DNA from: an uncultured Clostridiaceae bacterium
Lineage (GTDB): Bacteria > Bacillota > Clostridia > TANB77 > CAG-508
Length of the DNA: 64,000 bases
Assembly (NCBI GenBank): GCA_948356915.1
Contig: CAOJCG010000003.1
Location: 52,338 to 116,337 of the forward strand
Reading direction: 5' to 3'
In this document: piece after piece, positions 10,096 to 18,621 of the stretch
Layout: every line of letters starts with the position of its first letter
Position numbering within the stretch: the first letter of the stretch is position 1
The notes under the pieces: model-generated
The model's input: only the letters and a program-made list of their open reading frames with translations
Told to the model about the DNA's origin: nothing
Database searches by the model: none
Made by a program: the position numbers and the translations under genes

Positions 10096-10371
10096 ATGAA
10101 AATAATAAAAAAGCATTATAAAAAGATATTAATATTTATAGCAGTAGCTTATATAATAAACATTTTTATTTCACAACAAAAAATGTTAAATTCTTATAAT
10201 TCTGAAATAAAAGTATATCAAGCACAAATAGATAAAGAAAAAGAAACAAAAGAATCATTAAACAATATAAAAGAAAACGTAAATTCTCCTGAATACATAG
10301 AAAAGATTGCAAGAGAAAGGTTAGATATGTATTTACCAAACGAAAAAGTATATATAGATATAGGAAAATAA
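10096..10371 (+). CDS. Septum formation initiator (DivIC/FtsB-like)
   Basis: A short bitopic protein of 91 aa: Lys-rich cytoplasmic start, one membrane helix (about residues 11-27), then a coiled coil and a conserved C-terminal PEYIEKIARERLDMYLP segment typical of DivIC/FtsB proteins that link divisome components. I place the start at 10096, with GGAGAG at 10077 somewhat far upstream; the in-frame TTG at 10075 overlaps that site and is less likely. Confidence 0.85.
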   Translation: MKIIKKHYKKILIFIAVAYIINIFISQQKMLNSYNSEIKVYQAQIDKEKETKESLNNIKENVNSPEYIEKIARERLDMYLPNEKVYIDIGK

Positions 10372-10384
10372 ATGAAAATACCAA

Positions 10385-10417
10385 AAAATGTAAATAGTTA
10401 TTTACATTTTTTTTTTA
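10385..10417 (+). terminator. Terminator of yabP-yabQ-divIC operon
   Basis: A 12-bp perfect stem (AAAATGTAAATA / TATTTACATTTT) with a 2-nt gap, followed by a long T-run, 14 nt after the divIC stop. Confidence 0.85.
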
Positions 10418-10537
10418 ATATGTTATAATAGTATCAGTTATATCAAAGAGGTTAATTTCTTAAATAAACCCAATAAGAAACATTAAAAAAATAATAATAT
10501 AAGTAATTAACAAAATAAAAATAAGGGGGATAAATAT

Positions 10538-11926
10538 ATGAATTTAGAGGCTAGTACACTTGTTGAATTGCGCCAAATAGCAAAAGAACAAGGAATAAAA
10601 AATGTATCAAAATTAAAAAAAGAAGAACTAATAGAAATGCTTTCTTCAAATGAAACTAAAAAAGAGGAAGAAACAACAACAACAACAACTACTACTACAC
10701 AAACCGAAACAAAAAGAAACTTTTACCCACATTTAAGAACAGAAGAAACAGACAACGAGCCTGTTTTGGAAGCAGGGGAAGGGTATAAATTAACAAGTGA
10801 AGATGATAGAATAGTACAAGGAGTATTAGAAATTTTACCTGATGGATATGGATTTTTAAGAGGAGAAAATTATTTATCAACACCAAGGGATATATATGTT
10901 TCACCAGTACAAATAAGAAGATTTAGACTAGATAAAGGAGACAAAATAAAAGGAATTGCAAGACTTCCAAAAGAAGGAGAAAAATTCCCAGCACTAATAT
11001 TTGTAGGAGAAGTAAATGGTGAAGCACCAGAAAAGGCATATAGACGTATTAAATTTGATGACCTAACACCAATATACCCAGAAGAAAGAATTCGCTTAGA
11101 AACATCACCAAATGAATATTCTATGAGAATAATAGACTTAATGTCACCAATAGGAAAAGGGGGAAGAGGTCAAATAGTTGCACCACCAAAAGTTGGTAAA
11201 ACAACATTACTTAAAAAAATAGCAAATAGTATAAGTACAAATAACCCTGAAGTTGAATTAATAGTTCTTTTAATAGATGAGCGTCCAGAAGAAGTAACAG
11301 ATATGAAACGTTCAATAAAAGGAGAAGTTATATATTCAACATTTGATGAATTACCAGAAAACCATGTAAAAGTTGCAGAAATGGTATTAGAAAGAGCCAA
11401 AAGGCTAGTAGAGCATAAAAAAGATGTAGTTATATTATTAGATAGTATAACAAGGCTTGCACGTGCATACAACCTAGTAGTACCATCATCAGGAAGAACA
11501 TTATCAGGAGGTATAGACCCAGCGTCACTACACAAACCAAAAAAATTCTTTGGAGCAGCAAGAAATATAGAAAATGGCGGAAGTCTTACAATCCTTGCAA
11601 CATCACTAATAGAAACAGGAAGTAGAATGGATGATGTTATATTTGAAGAATTCAAAGGAACAGGAAACATGGAAGTACACTTAAACAGAGCACTTTCAGA
11701 AAAACGAATATTCCCAGCAATAGACATCAACAAATCAGGAACAAGAAGAGAAGAAAAACTATTAACTCATAAAGAATTAGGAACAGTATTTGCATTAAGA
11801 AAAGCAATGTCAAGCATGAGTACAGAAGATGTAACAGAACAACTAATAACAGAAATGACAAGGACAAAAAACAATAAAGAATTTATTGATAAGATGGATA
11901 TATTTTTAAGAAGATTTAAAGACTAA
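10538..11926 (+). CDS. rho: Transcription termination factor Rho
   Basis: A 462-aa RNA helicase that ends transcription at Rho-dependent sites. It has an N-terminal SAP-like helix segment ([13 protein letters not shown], residues 8-20), a Thr/Glu-rich linker encoded by (ACA/ACT)n near residues 48-55, the cold-shock RNA-binding domain (YGFLR and on, about 105-170), and the RecA-like ATPase with Walker [10 protein letters not shown] near 216. The late motifs ([12 protein letters not shown], near 395-406) are present. It has its own AAGGGGG ribosome site and terminator, and no in-frame CGG. Arg is written mostly AGA, with some CGT, which I take as native codon use. Confidence 0.98.
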   Translation: MNLEASTLVELRQIAKEQGIKNVSKLKKEELIEMLSSNETKKEEETTTTTTTTTQTETKRNFYPHLRTEETDNEPVLEAGEGYKLTSEDDRIVQGVLEILPDGYGFLRGENYLSTPRDIYVSPVQIRRFRLDKGDKIKGIARLPKEGEKFPALIFVGEVNGEAPEKAYRRIKFDDLTPIYPEERIRLETSPNEYSMRIIDLMSPIGKGGRGQIVAPPKVGKTTLLKKIANSISTNNPEVELIVLLIDERPEEVTDMKRSIKGEVIYSTFDELPENHVKVAEMVLERAKRLVEHKKDVVILLDSITRLARAYNLVVPSSGRTLSGGIDPASLHKPKKFFGAARNIENGGSLTILATSLIETGSRMDDVIFEEFKGTGNMEVHLNRALSEKRIFPAIDINKSGTRREEKLLTHKELGTVFALRKAMSSMSTEDVTEQLITEMTRTKNNKEFIDKMDIFLRRFKD

Positions 11927-11989
11927 AAACACAAAAACAAATGTATATCAAGTTAGAAAAAAATAATTCTATAATTATATATAAATAGT

Positions 11990-12014
11990 AAAGCGGTATT
12001 ATAACCGCTTTTAC
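11990..12014 (+). terminator. Terminator after rho
   Basis: An 8-bp stem AAAGCGGT/ACCGCTTT with a 6-nt loop ends in T4. It overlaps the last codons of the minus-strand small gene, so it may serve both strands. Confidence 0.75.
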
Positions 12015-12172
12015 ATAAATATATTAATGTTTTGATGTAACATTTCATTTAGAACTTCATTGTTCATTTTCCTCATTTGTATATATGGTTCTATTGAAAT
12101 CCTTAATTTTATGCATATTATAAAAAGTATGACTATTATTATTATTATTATTACATATTTTAAATATTTCAT
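12011..12172 (-). CDS. Small membrane peptide (53 aa)
   Basis: On the minus strand an ATG at 12172 sits 8 nt after AAGGAG and opens a 53-codon frame. It has a run of Ile and other hydrophobic residues (residues 5-21), then a polar C-terminus. A promoter-like TCGACA plus TATTAT lies upstream in the 12190-12230 region. The strong ribosome site makes this more likely than the plus-strand frame over the same bases. It may be the leftmost gene of the prophage region or a host gene; function unknown. Confidence 0.55.
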   Translation of the reverse strand: MKYLKYVIIIIIIVILFIICIKLRISIEPYIQMRKMNNEVLNEMLHQNINIFM

Positions 12173-12315
12173 TTATTTCTCCTTTTTAATACATTATAAT
12201 ATAAATCTTTTAAAAATATTGTCGAACGGTGTCGTTATTTTATATTTTTTTATTATTACATTGTTAACATAAGTATGACATAATTTATTTTAGTTAATAT
12301 GAAAGGGGGATAATT

Positions 12316-12609
12316 ATGTTTGATACTGATAATATAATACCTAAACAAATAGAATTATTAGACGGTCAAATAGATATAATTTTACGTGCATTAGAATTAT
12401 ATGCTTTTAATCTTCATAATACTTGGAGCGTTAATGTTGACGATAAAAAAGAAGAATTAAGAAACGCTTTGTTATTTCATACATATGAAGGTTTATTATC
12501 TCAAAAGAATGGAGAATATAAAATTTCATATGATGTAATAGAAGAATATCTTTTAGAAAAAGAACGTAAAAGAAAGAAAATTTATTTAGCCAGAAAAAAT
12601 ATTGCGTAA
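12316..12609 (+). CDS. Hypothetical protein, prophage left end
   Basis: A 97-aa acidic/basic helical protein (rich in Leu, Glu, Lys, ending in a basic RKRKK segment) after GGGGG at 12304. The promoter upstream shares GTTAACATAA-TATGA-ATAATTT with the promoter of the 18198 gene, which ties this gene to the prophage. I recognise no family. It could be a phage regulator, but that is only a guess from its position and divergence from the small minus-strand gene. Confidence 0.6.
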   Translation: MFDTDNIIPKQIELLDGQIDIILRALELYAFNLHNTWSVNVDDKKEELRNALLFHTYEGLLSQKNGEYKISYDVIEEYLLEKERKRKKIYLARKNIA

Positions 12610-12623
12610 ATTTTAAAAAAGTA

Positions 12624-12652
12624 TTGACACGTGTAAATATTTATTATATTAT
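12624..12652 (+). promoter_or_regulatory. Sigma-A-type promoter, phage module
   Basis: TTGACA at 12624 and TATTAT at 12647 are separated by 17 nt. It faces the ~260-nt untranslated stretch before the 86-aa gene; the terminator at 12861 would end a short RNA or act as an attenuator. Confidence 0.65.
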
Positions 12653-12759
12653 TAGTTCAATAGAAGTACTAATTTATTTTAAACATTATTTATATAATTA
12701 GGTTGATTAAAATATTAGGGAGTATATGAGGTATGTACTCTTAAAAATAAAAATATAAC

Positions 12760-12776
12760 ATTGCACAAAATCAAAG
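12760..12776 (+). repeat. Left copy of TTGCACAAAATCAAAG repeat
   Basis: The 17-nt word ATTGCACAAAATCAAAG occurs here and at 18595-18611, 5,835 nt apart and flanking most phage genes. A shorter copy (ATTGCACAAAAT) is at 21377 before the recombinase gene. It is a candidate attachment core or a phage control element. Confidence 0.5.
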
Positions 12777-12860
12777 AGTTTAGCAAAGTTATATTACATA
12801 ACATTGCGCAAAATGAAACGAAAATGTAAAGTTATATGCAATTATCAGTATTAAACATTC

Positions 12861-12889
12861 ACGATTAGAGAAATCTAGTCGTTTTTTTT
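12861..12889 (+). terminator. Hairpin with T8 before phage gene
   Basis: ACGATTAG pairs with CTAGTCGT (one mismatch) around a short loop, followed by eight T. It lies between the 12624 promoter and the 86-aa gene. Confidence 0.6.
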
Positions 12890-12920
12890 GTACCTAAAAA
12901 TAATTTAAGGAGGTTTTTGT

Positions 12921-13181
12921 ATGAGATTTGAACGTGCTGACAATAGCGAAGAGCAATTTATTTTTATGGGTTTTTCTGTTGAGAAGATAGAAAAGCAAGA
13001 TTTTATTAAATTAAATGTTTACGTTGATAAATCTAATATTATTATTTCGATATACAAGAAATATACTGACGATCTTTACGATGAAATTGCAAGTTTAGAG
13101 CAATTTAAAGTTCTTGATAGGAATATATTTATTGTTTACAAAAATGGCAAGTTAAAATTTGATTTTGACCTATCAAGATAG
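12921..13181 (+). CDS. Small phage protein, possible ssDNA-binding
   Basis: An 86-aa beta-rich soluble protein with GGAGG 9 nt upstream. It has no recognisable motif. It sits directly before the major coat gene, where filamentous phages often keep the small single-stranded DNA-binding protein (gpV analogue). This role is inferred from gene order and size only. Confidence 0.6.
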   Translation: MRFERADNSEEQFIFMGFSVEKIEKQDFIKLNVYVDKSNIIISIYKKYTDDLYDEIASLEQFKVLDRNIFIVYKNGKLKFDFDLSR

Positions 13182-13216
13182 GTTTAAAATAAAAATTTCG
13201 TTTAGGAGGTGTTTAT

Positions 13217-13411
13217 ATGGAAGGGTCTGCTGCAACTGGTCTTTCTAGTTTTGTTGGAGAATTAACAACAGGTTTATCTGCAACAAATTTATGGGGTGCA
13301 ATTGCTCCAATAGCTGGACTAATTATAATAGTAACATTAGTAGCTATCGGTAGAAGGGTTTTAAACAAAAACTTAAATTCTGCTAAGAGCGGTAAAGCTG
13401 GTAAAGCTTAA
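13217..13411 (+). CDS. Inovirus major coat protein
   Basis: A 64-aa protein with the layout of a filamentous-phage major coat protein: a short Gly/Ala/Ser-rich N-terminal half, one membrane helix (about residues 30-45, APIAGLIIIVTLVAIG), and a basic C-terminus rich in Lys and Gly that would face the DNA. There is no obvious cleavable signal. AGGAGG stands 6 nt upstream. Neighbouring small membrane proteins, an adhesin-like protein and a Zot-type ATPase in the expected order support the call. Confidence 0.8.
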   Translation: MEGSAATGLSSFVGELTTGLSATNLWGAIAPIAGLIIIVTLVAIGRRVLNKNLNSAKSGKAGKA

Positions 13412-13461
13412 TATTAGGTTAGAGGTTTTGCCCTCTAACTTATTTTTTATTGGAGGTAATT

Positions 13462-13572
13462 ATGGAGAGTTATATATGGCAAATTGCCACAGTTTTTATA
13501 AAGGTTTTAATACCTTTTGTAACAGTAAAATTTGTTTTTAATTATTTAAGGCAATTTTTATTTAATGATTAG
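13462..13572 (+). CDS. Minor coat-like peptide (36 aa)
   Basis: A 36-codon frame with TGGAGG upstream encodes a single hydrophobic helix ending in a short basic/polar tail. Its size, position between the coat and adhesin genes, and strong ribosome site fit the gpVII/gpIX type of tiny virion-tip protein. No motif can be assigned. Confidence 0.65.
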   Translation: MESYIWQIATVFIKVLIPFVTVKFVFNYLRQFLFND

Positions 13573-13583
13573 GAGGGTGTAAT

Positions 13584-13958
13584 ATGGAAAATTCAGTTTT
13601 TAATGTAGATAATACATATTCTATTTTTTTACCAAAAGAATATTTGAGTTATAAATATATGATAAGTTGTACGTCTGATTATATTGATTTAATAGATACA
13701 CCGTCTATACCTTCTAATTCTAGTTATACATATATTAGAGTTTATGCAAATAGGGAAGGTTTTGTGCAAGAAAGGACTGCAAATACTGGATATTATACTA
13801 CTACCGGTTATGAGGTAAATGTAAGCAATTCGTTTTTTGCTAGACAAGACGCAAGTAATATTTGTATTACTGCTTTCGCTTTTTTATTTGTAATTATTCT
13901 CATATTTAATTGTTTAACAGAGTTTATAAGTAGGGGAGGTTTATTTAAATGGACATAA
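13584..13958 (+). CDS. Phage membrane protein, minor virion candidate
   Basis: A 124-aa protein with a beta-rich, Ser/Tyr-rich outer part (residues 1-95) and one C-terminal membrane helix (about 97-115). Ribosome site AGGAGGG. It overlaps the next gene by 10 nt, so the two are translationally coupled. The layout fits a membrane-anchored virion or assembly protein; no family recognised. Confidence 0.65.
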   Translation: MENSVFNVDNTYSIFLPKEYLSYKYMISCTSDYIDLIDTPSIPSNSSYTYIRVYANREGFVQERTANTGYYTTTGYEVNVSNSFFARQDASNICITAFAFLFVIILIFNCLTEFISRGGLFKWT

Positions 13959-15505
13959 TCTATTTAATTTTAACTAATTTAAGAAGATTATTAAGAAAGA
14001 AAAAAATAATAACTTTAATTATTTTATTATTTTTAATATTAAATTTACTAAATTTAATATTTGAATGTAGTGTAAAAGCATCAAGTGACAATATAGATAA
14101 TATTAGGCATTTAATAGTAAATGCTTTTTCAGGTAAAATTGGTTCTTATGAATATGGAACTATTGACGAAAATGCATTTAATCAAGATTTGGGAGCTGAT
14201 AAAACTCTTGTTTTGTATTTTATCTATAATAATCCTACAAATAAATATTTTGATATTATTGTTTTAATGACTGGTAATACAGCTATTAAAACTGGTACAA
14301 ACGGTTTTATTAAAGATAATAATGCAAATTTAGAGCATATTGTATATCAAAATTGGCGTACTGCTGATTGGCGTTCTACTGTTGAATTTAAACATATTAT
14401 AGTTGATTATAATTATAATTTTATTAATTATGAAAATAGCCGTATAGAGAGAACTCCAATAGGTTCTTATAATATTAATACCCTTTTTAATATAAATAAT
14501 ATTACATATGATAATTTGCTAATGGTTAGTCCTAATTATAAAGGTACTTTTTTAAAGATTTTTCCTAATTTTCAAGAACGTAAAATTGCTTATTTTAAAG
14601 AACCTTCCATTGATACTGCTGTTAGTTCTTTTAAATATTGGAATTTTAATAGTGTTGAGATTAATGGAGGAAGTTTTGATTTAAATAAGGGCGATATGGA
14701 TTTTATTATTAGTTATTATAATCAAATTGGTTCTAGTGATGAAAGTCCTTTCCAAAAATATGAAACAAGTACAAAAATTAAGTTAGATAAAAGTTCTCCA
14801 TATGTAAATATTAATGAGGAAAATGGGGAATGTTTTTTTACTGCTAGTATTCCACGTAATGAATTATTAAAAAGTGTTAATCTTCGTAATGGGGCTTATA
14901 TTGATATTGGTTTACACGGCTCTTATTATGCTAGTAATTTACCCAACGGAGAAATAACATTTTATTCAGGAGAAACTGGTATTTCTCTTGTTTTAGATAG
15001 CAATTACGAAGAAGATTTACAAAAAGAAAAAGAAAGTCAAGAAAGGCAAGAACTTATTAATAATCAAAAAGAAACTAACGAGAAGTTGGACGAAAATAAC
15101 AAAAAGTTAGAAGAAACAAATAATAATATTAAAGATACAAACGATTTTTTAAAAAATGATAATGTCCCAGACGATAACGAATTTAATTTGCCTTCTGTTG
15201 ATATAGACGACCCTACTGCAAACTTTTTCGATACTATGTTTATTTGTTTATATAATGCTGTTAATGTGGAGGGCAACCAACAAATTTCATTTAAAATATT
15301 TTCAAAGGATATTGTTATTAATTCTGATGATTTTAACTTTTTAGTTGGTAATGAATGGGGAATATTACGCATTATTTTAACAAGTTCTTGGGTTTTTGGT
15401 ATAGGCATATTCATTTTAAAAGATATTAGAAAAATGATAGATAAAATAAAGTCAGGTAATATTGATAGTGTCGCTACTGACGATATTAAGGCTGATATGG
15501 TATAG
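13949..15505 (+). CDS. Adsorption/tip protein (gpIII-like)
   Basis: A 518-aa protein with a basic start and hydrophobic signal (about residues 15-40), a long secreted beta-rich region, a charged coiled-coil linker (about 350-400, rich in Glu, Lys, Asn) and a C-terminal membrane helix (about 470-490) with a short basic tail. This is the architecture of the filamentous-phage receptor-binding protein that caps the virion and releases it from the membrane. Sequence-specific similarity cannot be judged by eye. The gene has no in-frame CGG. Confidence 0.7.
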   Translation: MDIIYLILTNLRRLLRKKKIITLIILLFLILNLLNLIFECSVKASSDNIDNIRHLIVNAFSGKIGSYEYGTIDENAFNQDLGADKTLVLYFIYNNPTNKYFDIIVLMTGNTAIKTGTNGFIKDNNANLEHIVYQNWRTADWRSTVEFKHIIVDYNYNFINYENSRIERTPIGSYNINTLFNINNITYDNLLMVSPNYKGTFLKIFPNFQERKIAYFKEPSIDTAVSSFKYWNFNSVEINGGSFDLNKGDMDFIISYYNQIGSSDESPFQKYETSTKIKLDKSSPYVNINEENGECFFTASIPRNELLKSVNLRNGAYIDIGLHGSYYASNLPNGEITFYSGETGISLVLDSNYEEDLQKEKESQERQELINNQKETNEKLDENNKKLEETNNNIKDTNDFLKNDNVPDDNEFNLPSVDIDDPTANFFDTMFICLYNAVNVEGNQQISFKIFSKDIVINSDDFNFLVGNEWGILRIILTSSWVFGIGIFILKDIRKMIDKIKSGNIDSVATDDIKADMV

Positions 15506-15516
15506 GGGGTGTTTAT

Positions 15517-15831
15517 ATGCTAAGTATGTTAATTAAAGTAGTTTTTACAATTATTACAAAATTATTTTCAGTTATATTACAACCTATATTAAGTGTTATA
15601 TTGGCCTTATTTCCAGATTTATCGCAAATTGTTAATACAATTTTAACATTTTTCAATAACTATGTATTCCATTATGTTTCATTTTTATTGAAAATGTTAG
15701 AAAATTTAGTATTCTTGCCACATTGGTTAATTGTATTTTTATTTGATTATTTTTTAATTAAATATACTATTCATATAACCGTACAAGCTGTTAGATTTGG
15801 TATTCAAGTTTATAACAAATTAAAACCATAA
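15517..15831 (+). CDS. gpVI-like minor coat/membrane protein
   Basis: A 104-aa, almost entirely hydrophobic protein with three predicted helices, between the adhesin and Zot-type genes. This matches the gpVI position in filamentous phages, whose gpVI anchors the adhesin end of the virion. GGGGG precedes the start. Confidence 0.65.
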   Translation: MLSMLIKVVFTIITKLFSVILQPILSVILALFPDLSQIVNTILTFFNNYVFHYVSFLLKMLENLVFLPHWLIVFLFDYFLIKYTIHITVQAVRFGIQVYNKLKP

Positions 15832-15845
15832 GGAGGGTTATTGGT

Positions 15846-16568
15846 ATGGTAATTATTTTAATTTTAATAGCAATTTTTGTTGTTTTTATGTTGTATATAA
15901 TAAAAAATCATATTAGGGTAGATTTTAAAAGTTTTTTCCGTAAGGGTTTTAAAAAAACTGATAGTAAATTTGGTCTTTTTTGCTACACAGGAAAGCAAGG
16001 AAAAGGCAAGACATATAGTGCTGTTAATTTTTGCATTAAGCAAAAACTTGCAAATGATTATAAAATTTTAACAAATGTAAAAAGTTTTAAGGTTTTTGAC
16101 GATACTATGTACATTGATAATATACAAGATATTATAAAATATTGTACTAAATTTAAAGATAATGACGAAAATATTTTAATATTTTTTGATGAGATTTTCA
16201 CAGTTTTGGAAAAGGGCGGTAATTTAAGTAAAGAGGTATTAAGTTTTATATCACAATTACGTAAAAGAAAAATAATTTTTGTAACAACTGCACAAGAGTG
16301 GTCAGAAATACAAATAACATTTCGAAGATATGTTCGCTTTCAAATTAGTTGCAATATGTTATCATTGCCATTTACTAAAACTGCAATAATTATTAATCAA
16401 GTTAATGACGGCGACCTTATTAGGTGGGATAATGATTTGCAAGATTTTGTTGCACCTATAATACAAACGAACATTGAAAAAGGTAAGTTGTCAATTATAG
16501 AGAGTTATGACACATTTGAGACTATTGCAATAACTAATTCTATAAATGCAATTAAAAAGAGATACTAA
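15846..16568 (+). CDS. Zot-type morphogenesis ATPase (gpI-like)
   Basis: A 240-aa protein with an N-terminal membrane helix (residues 2-20), then a P-loop ATPase: Walker A GKQGKGKT near residues 48-55 and Walker B ILIFFDE near 110-116. This is the Zot/gpI arrangement, which drives virion extrusion across the membrane and is the hallmark gene of inoviruses. Here the helix is N-terminal, as is common for inoviruses of Gram-positive hosts. The start follows AAGGAGG. Confidence 0.85.
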   Translation: MVIILILIAIFVVFMLYIIKNHIRVDFKSFFRKGFKKTDSKFGLFCYTGKQGKGKTYSAVNFCIKQKLANDYKILTNVKSFKVFDDTMYIDNIQDIIKYCTKFKDNDENILIFFDEIFTVLEKGGNLSKEVLSFISQLRKRKIIFVTTAQEWSEIQITFRRYVRFQISCNMLSLPFTKTAIIINQVNDGDLIRWDNDLQDFVAPIIQTNIEKGKLSIIESYDTFETIAITNSINAIKKRY

Positions 16569-16652
16569 TATATTGTTTAACTGCTAGGGCGTAAGCCCGA
16601 CAATTTTTTAAATACTTTTAAAAAATTATTTTGCTACTTTTTGGAAAAGTAG

Positions 16653-16708
16653 TTTGGCGTCAAGTGACGCCAAAAAACATGTTACTATACTTGACATAGT
16701 AACATGTT
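16653..16708 (+). promoter_or_regulatory. Phage origin/packaging hairpins
   Basis: Two perfect hairpins stand side by side in the 170-nt gap before the Rep gene. Hairpin one (16653-16674) has 9-bp arms TTTGGCGTC/GACGCCAAA with loop AAGT. Hairpin two (16676-16708) has 13-bp arms AACATGTTACTAT/ATAGTAACATGTT with a 7-nt loop. A smaller GGGC/GCCC hairpin is near 16587. Position between Zot and Rep fits the rolling-circle origin and packaging signal of an inovirus. Confidence 0.7.
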
Positions 16709-16738
16709 AGAGACGCTTTATATTAGGGGGGCTATTTT

Positions 16739-17584
16739 ATGAATATATTCGATATATTTAAAAGTAGTGATATTTACGAAGATACATTTAGACTTTATCA
16801 TTATCAAGAAGACGTGTTCAGATTAGTTTATTACAGTAAAAGACAAAAGGGATTTGAGAGGGTATTAGAGAAACCAGTTAGCGATGGTTATAATATATAT
16901 GATTTATCAGATTATAAATATGATATACCACAAGAAAAAGTAACTAATCAGAATGAAATAGAGAGAATAAGTTTAAGTAGGACTAAGAGAAAGATAAAAG
17001 AAATATGTTTATGCAATAATTTTAAATATTTTGTAACTTTAACTATTAATAGTAAAAATGCTGATAGATTTAGTTTACAAGAATGTCAAGATAAATTATC
17101 TAAATTAATAAAAGCATATTCAAAGAGATTTTCAAGGCGTGATTTAAAATTTCATTATATTTTAATTACAGAAAAACATAAAAATGGTGCTTTTCATTTT
17201 CACGGTTTATTTAGTGATTTATTGGAAAATGATATATACATAAATTCAAATGGTTATATTTCTTCGTATTTTTTTGATAATGGTCTTGGTTTTTGTAGTT
17301 TTAGTCCTATAAAAGATATATTAAAATGTTCTAATTATATAACTAAATATATAACAAAAGAATGTATAAAAAATGAACATAACCAAATTTATATGTGTTC
17401 TAAGGGTTTATTACGTGCGGAGGTTTACGACCTTCCCGCACGTAAAGTATTACAAAATTCTACAATTACTGAAAATTTTTGGACTTATTCAAATGATCAT
17501 TGTAAAATAAAAGATTTTCATTATAATGATTTAAACGATAAAGATAAAATGTTTTTGTTTATGAATTATTCTCAATTGAAATAG
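16739..17584 (+). CDS. Rolling-circle replication initiator (HUH Rep)
   Basis: A 281-aa replication protein that nicks the phage origin and stays attached through a tyrosine. The three motifs of HUH endonucleases are visible: FVTLTINS near residues 98-105, the metal-binding FHFHG near 151-155, and a YITKYITKE segment near 200-208 with the candidate nucleophile Tyr and the following Lys. The origin hairpins lie just upstream. It overlaps the 3' end of the convergent gene by 26 nt. No in-frame CGG. Confidence 0.85.
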   Translation: MNIFDIFKSSDIYEDTFRLYHYQEDVFRLVYYSKRQKGFERVLEKPVSDGYNIYDLSDYKYDIPQEKVTNQNEIERISLSRTKRKIKEICLCNNFKYFVTLTINSKNADRFSLQECQDKLSKLIKAYSKRFSRRDLKFHYILITEKHKNGAFHFHGLFSDLLENDIYINSNGYISSYFFDNGLGFCSFSPIKDILKCSNYITKYITKECIKNEHNQIYMCSKGLLRAEVYDLPARKVLQNSTITENFWTYSNDHCKIKDFHYNDLNDKDKMFLFMNYSQLK

Positions 17585-18083
17585 GGGGCTTATAGCTCTC
17601 TTTTATTATGCTTTCTATTTCTTCTAAATTATAATAATTATTTACCTTTATTCTATGTAATGGAATATTTACTTTTTTAAACAATTCGTTCTTAAAATTA
17701 TCATTCTTAATTACTTTTTTTCTATTGTGCGTATAATCGTCTAATTCTATACAACATATTATTTTACAATTTTTATTATTAACAATAGTATAGTCTATGC
17801 TTCTTGATTTAATTCTATTTCTATCAGTTATATTGTTATCTACAACATTTACTATTCTTTCAAGATTTACTTGTGGGAATATGCTTAATTCTAATTTATC
17901 GGTTACTTTTTTAAGTTCTCTATAAAATTGTAATTCTGTTTGTGTCATTAGATAATTATTAGTAGTGTATTTTGATAGATTATTATTTTCTTCTTTTTTA
18001 TTTTCTTTTTTAAATTTGTTTTTATTACTATTATAAATATTAATAACATATAATATAATTATAAATATTACTACATACCACAT
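17559..18083 (-). CDS. DUF2726-like protein, membrane-anchored
   Basis: A 174-aa protein with one N-terminal membrane helix (residues 2-16) and a C-terminal domain with an IELDDYTHN motif near 115 and an I-P-L-H-R strand, as in DUF2726, which is related to restriction-endonuclease-like folds. The start at 18083 is chosen because AGGAGG lies 7 nt upstream; an ATG further up lacks a site. It is the only gene here read against the phage operon. DUF2726 proteins are often carried by small mobile elements; the role is unknown. Confidence 0.7.
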   Translation of the reverse strand: MWYVVIFIIILYVINIYNSNKNKFKKENKKEENNNLSKYTTNNYLMTQTELQFYRELKKVTDKLELSIFPQVNLERIVNVVDNNITDRNRIKSRSIDYTIVNNKNCKIICCIELDDYTHNRKKVIKNDNFKNELFKKVNIPLHRIKVNNYYNLEEIESIIKESYKPPISIENNS

Positions 18084-18137
18084 ATTAGCACCTCCTAGTA
18101 TTATTATACCATACATTTAACATAATGTCACTATTTA

Positions 18138-18166
18138 TTGACACGTTAACATAATTATGATATAAT
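18138..18166 (+). promoter_or_regulatory. Consensus promoter for 106-aa gene
   Basis: TTGACA (18138) and TATAAT (18161) with 17-nt spacing, a perfect consensus. The region GTTAACATAATTATGATATAA resembles that upstream of the gene at 12316, suggesting common control. Confidence 0.8.
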
Positions 18167-18197
18167 TTTATTGCATATAACTTAAAAAGGGGGAGAT

Positions 18198-18518
18198 ATG
18201 TATTATTTAAATGATAAACATAGCAAATATGAATATGCTATATATTGTAGGGTAGGTAGTGCTTGTCCTTATATCCAAAAAGTTTTTAGTAGTATTGACG
18301 ACGTTTATAGACAAATTATAGAAATAGAGAAAAAACATAATCATTATAGACAAATGTTTTATATAGACAATAATTTTTATGACAATAAATATAATTTGAA
18401 TTGTGGAGGAACATATTATAAAATTTTAAGACGTCCAGTTTTTGACTGGGAAGATAATTGGGAAGAGATAGAACAAAATTCATACAATTATAATAATGTT
18501 ATAAATTTTTATAGATAA
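18198..18518 (+). CDS. Hypothetical phage protein (106 aa)
   Basis: A Tyr-, Asn- and His-rich soluble 106-aa protein with AAAAAGGGGG before the start. No family is recognised. It has its own consensus promoter and lies between Rep/DUF2726 and the right-hand non-coding region, so it may be a regulator or moron gene of the prophage. Confidence 0.6.
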   Translation: MYYLNDKHSKYEYAIYCRVGSACPYIQKVFSSIDDVYRQIIEIEKKHNHYRQMFYIDNNFYDNKYNLNCGGTYYKILRRPVFDWEDNWEEIEQNSYNYNNVINFYR

Positions 18519-18533
18519 ATTTTGAATATTGTA

Positions 18534-18562
18534 TTGACATTTAATAAATTTATATATAGAAT
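18534..18562 (+). promoter_or_regulatory. Promoter facing non-coding phage end
   Basis: TTGACA (18534) and TAGAAT (18557) with 17-nt spacing, and no open frame downstream. Transcription would cover the hairpin at 18596 and the tract up to ~18800, so a small RNA is possible. Confidence 0.6.
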
Positions 18563-18594
18563 GTGGCTAGGTAAGAAAATCGTGAATGAATAAG

Positions 18595-18621
18595 ATTGCA
18601 CAAAATCAAAGTTTTGTGCAA
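18595..18621 (+). repeat. Right repeat copy forming a hairpin
   Basis: TTGCACAAAA and TTTTGTGCAA form a perfect 10-bp stem with a 6-nt loop. The first 17 nt repeat the word at 12760. Candidate attachment core, secondary-strand origin or RNA element. The 617-nt stretch 18519-19135 otherwise holds only promoters and repeats; the word GAGATAGGATCAAAA also occurs twice (18625 and 19033). Confidence 0.5.

Noticed and set aside
12060..12272. Plus-strand 70-aa hydrophobic ORF
   Set aside because: It has no ribosome site and a TTG start; the opposite strand has a well-placed AAGGAG and a 53-aa frame.
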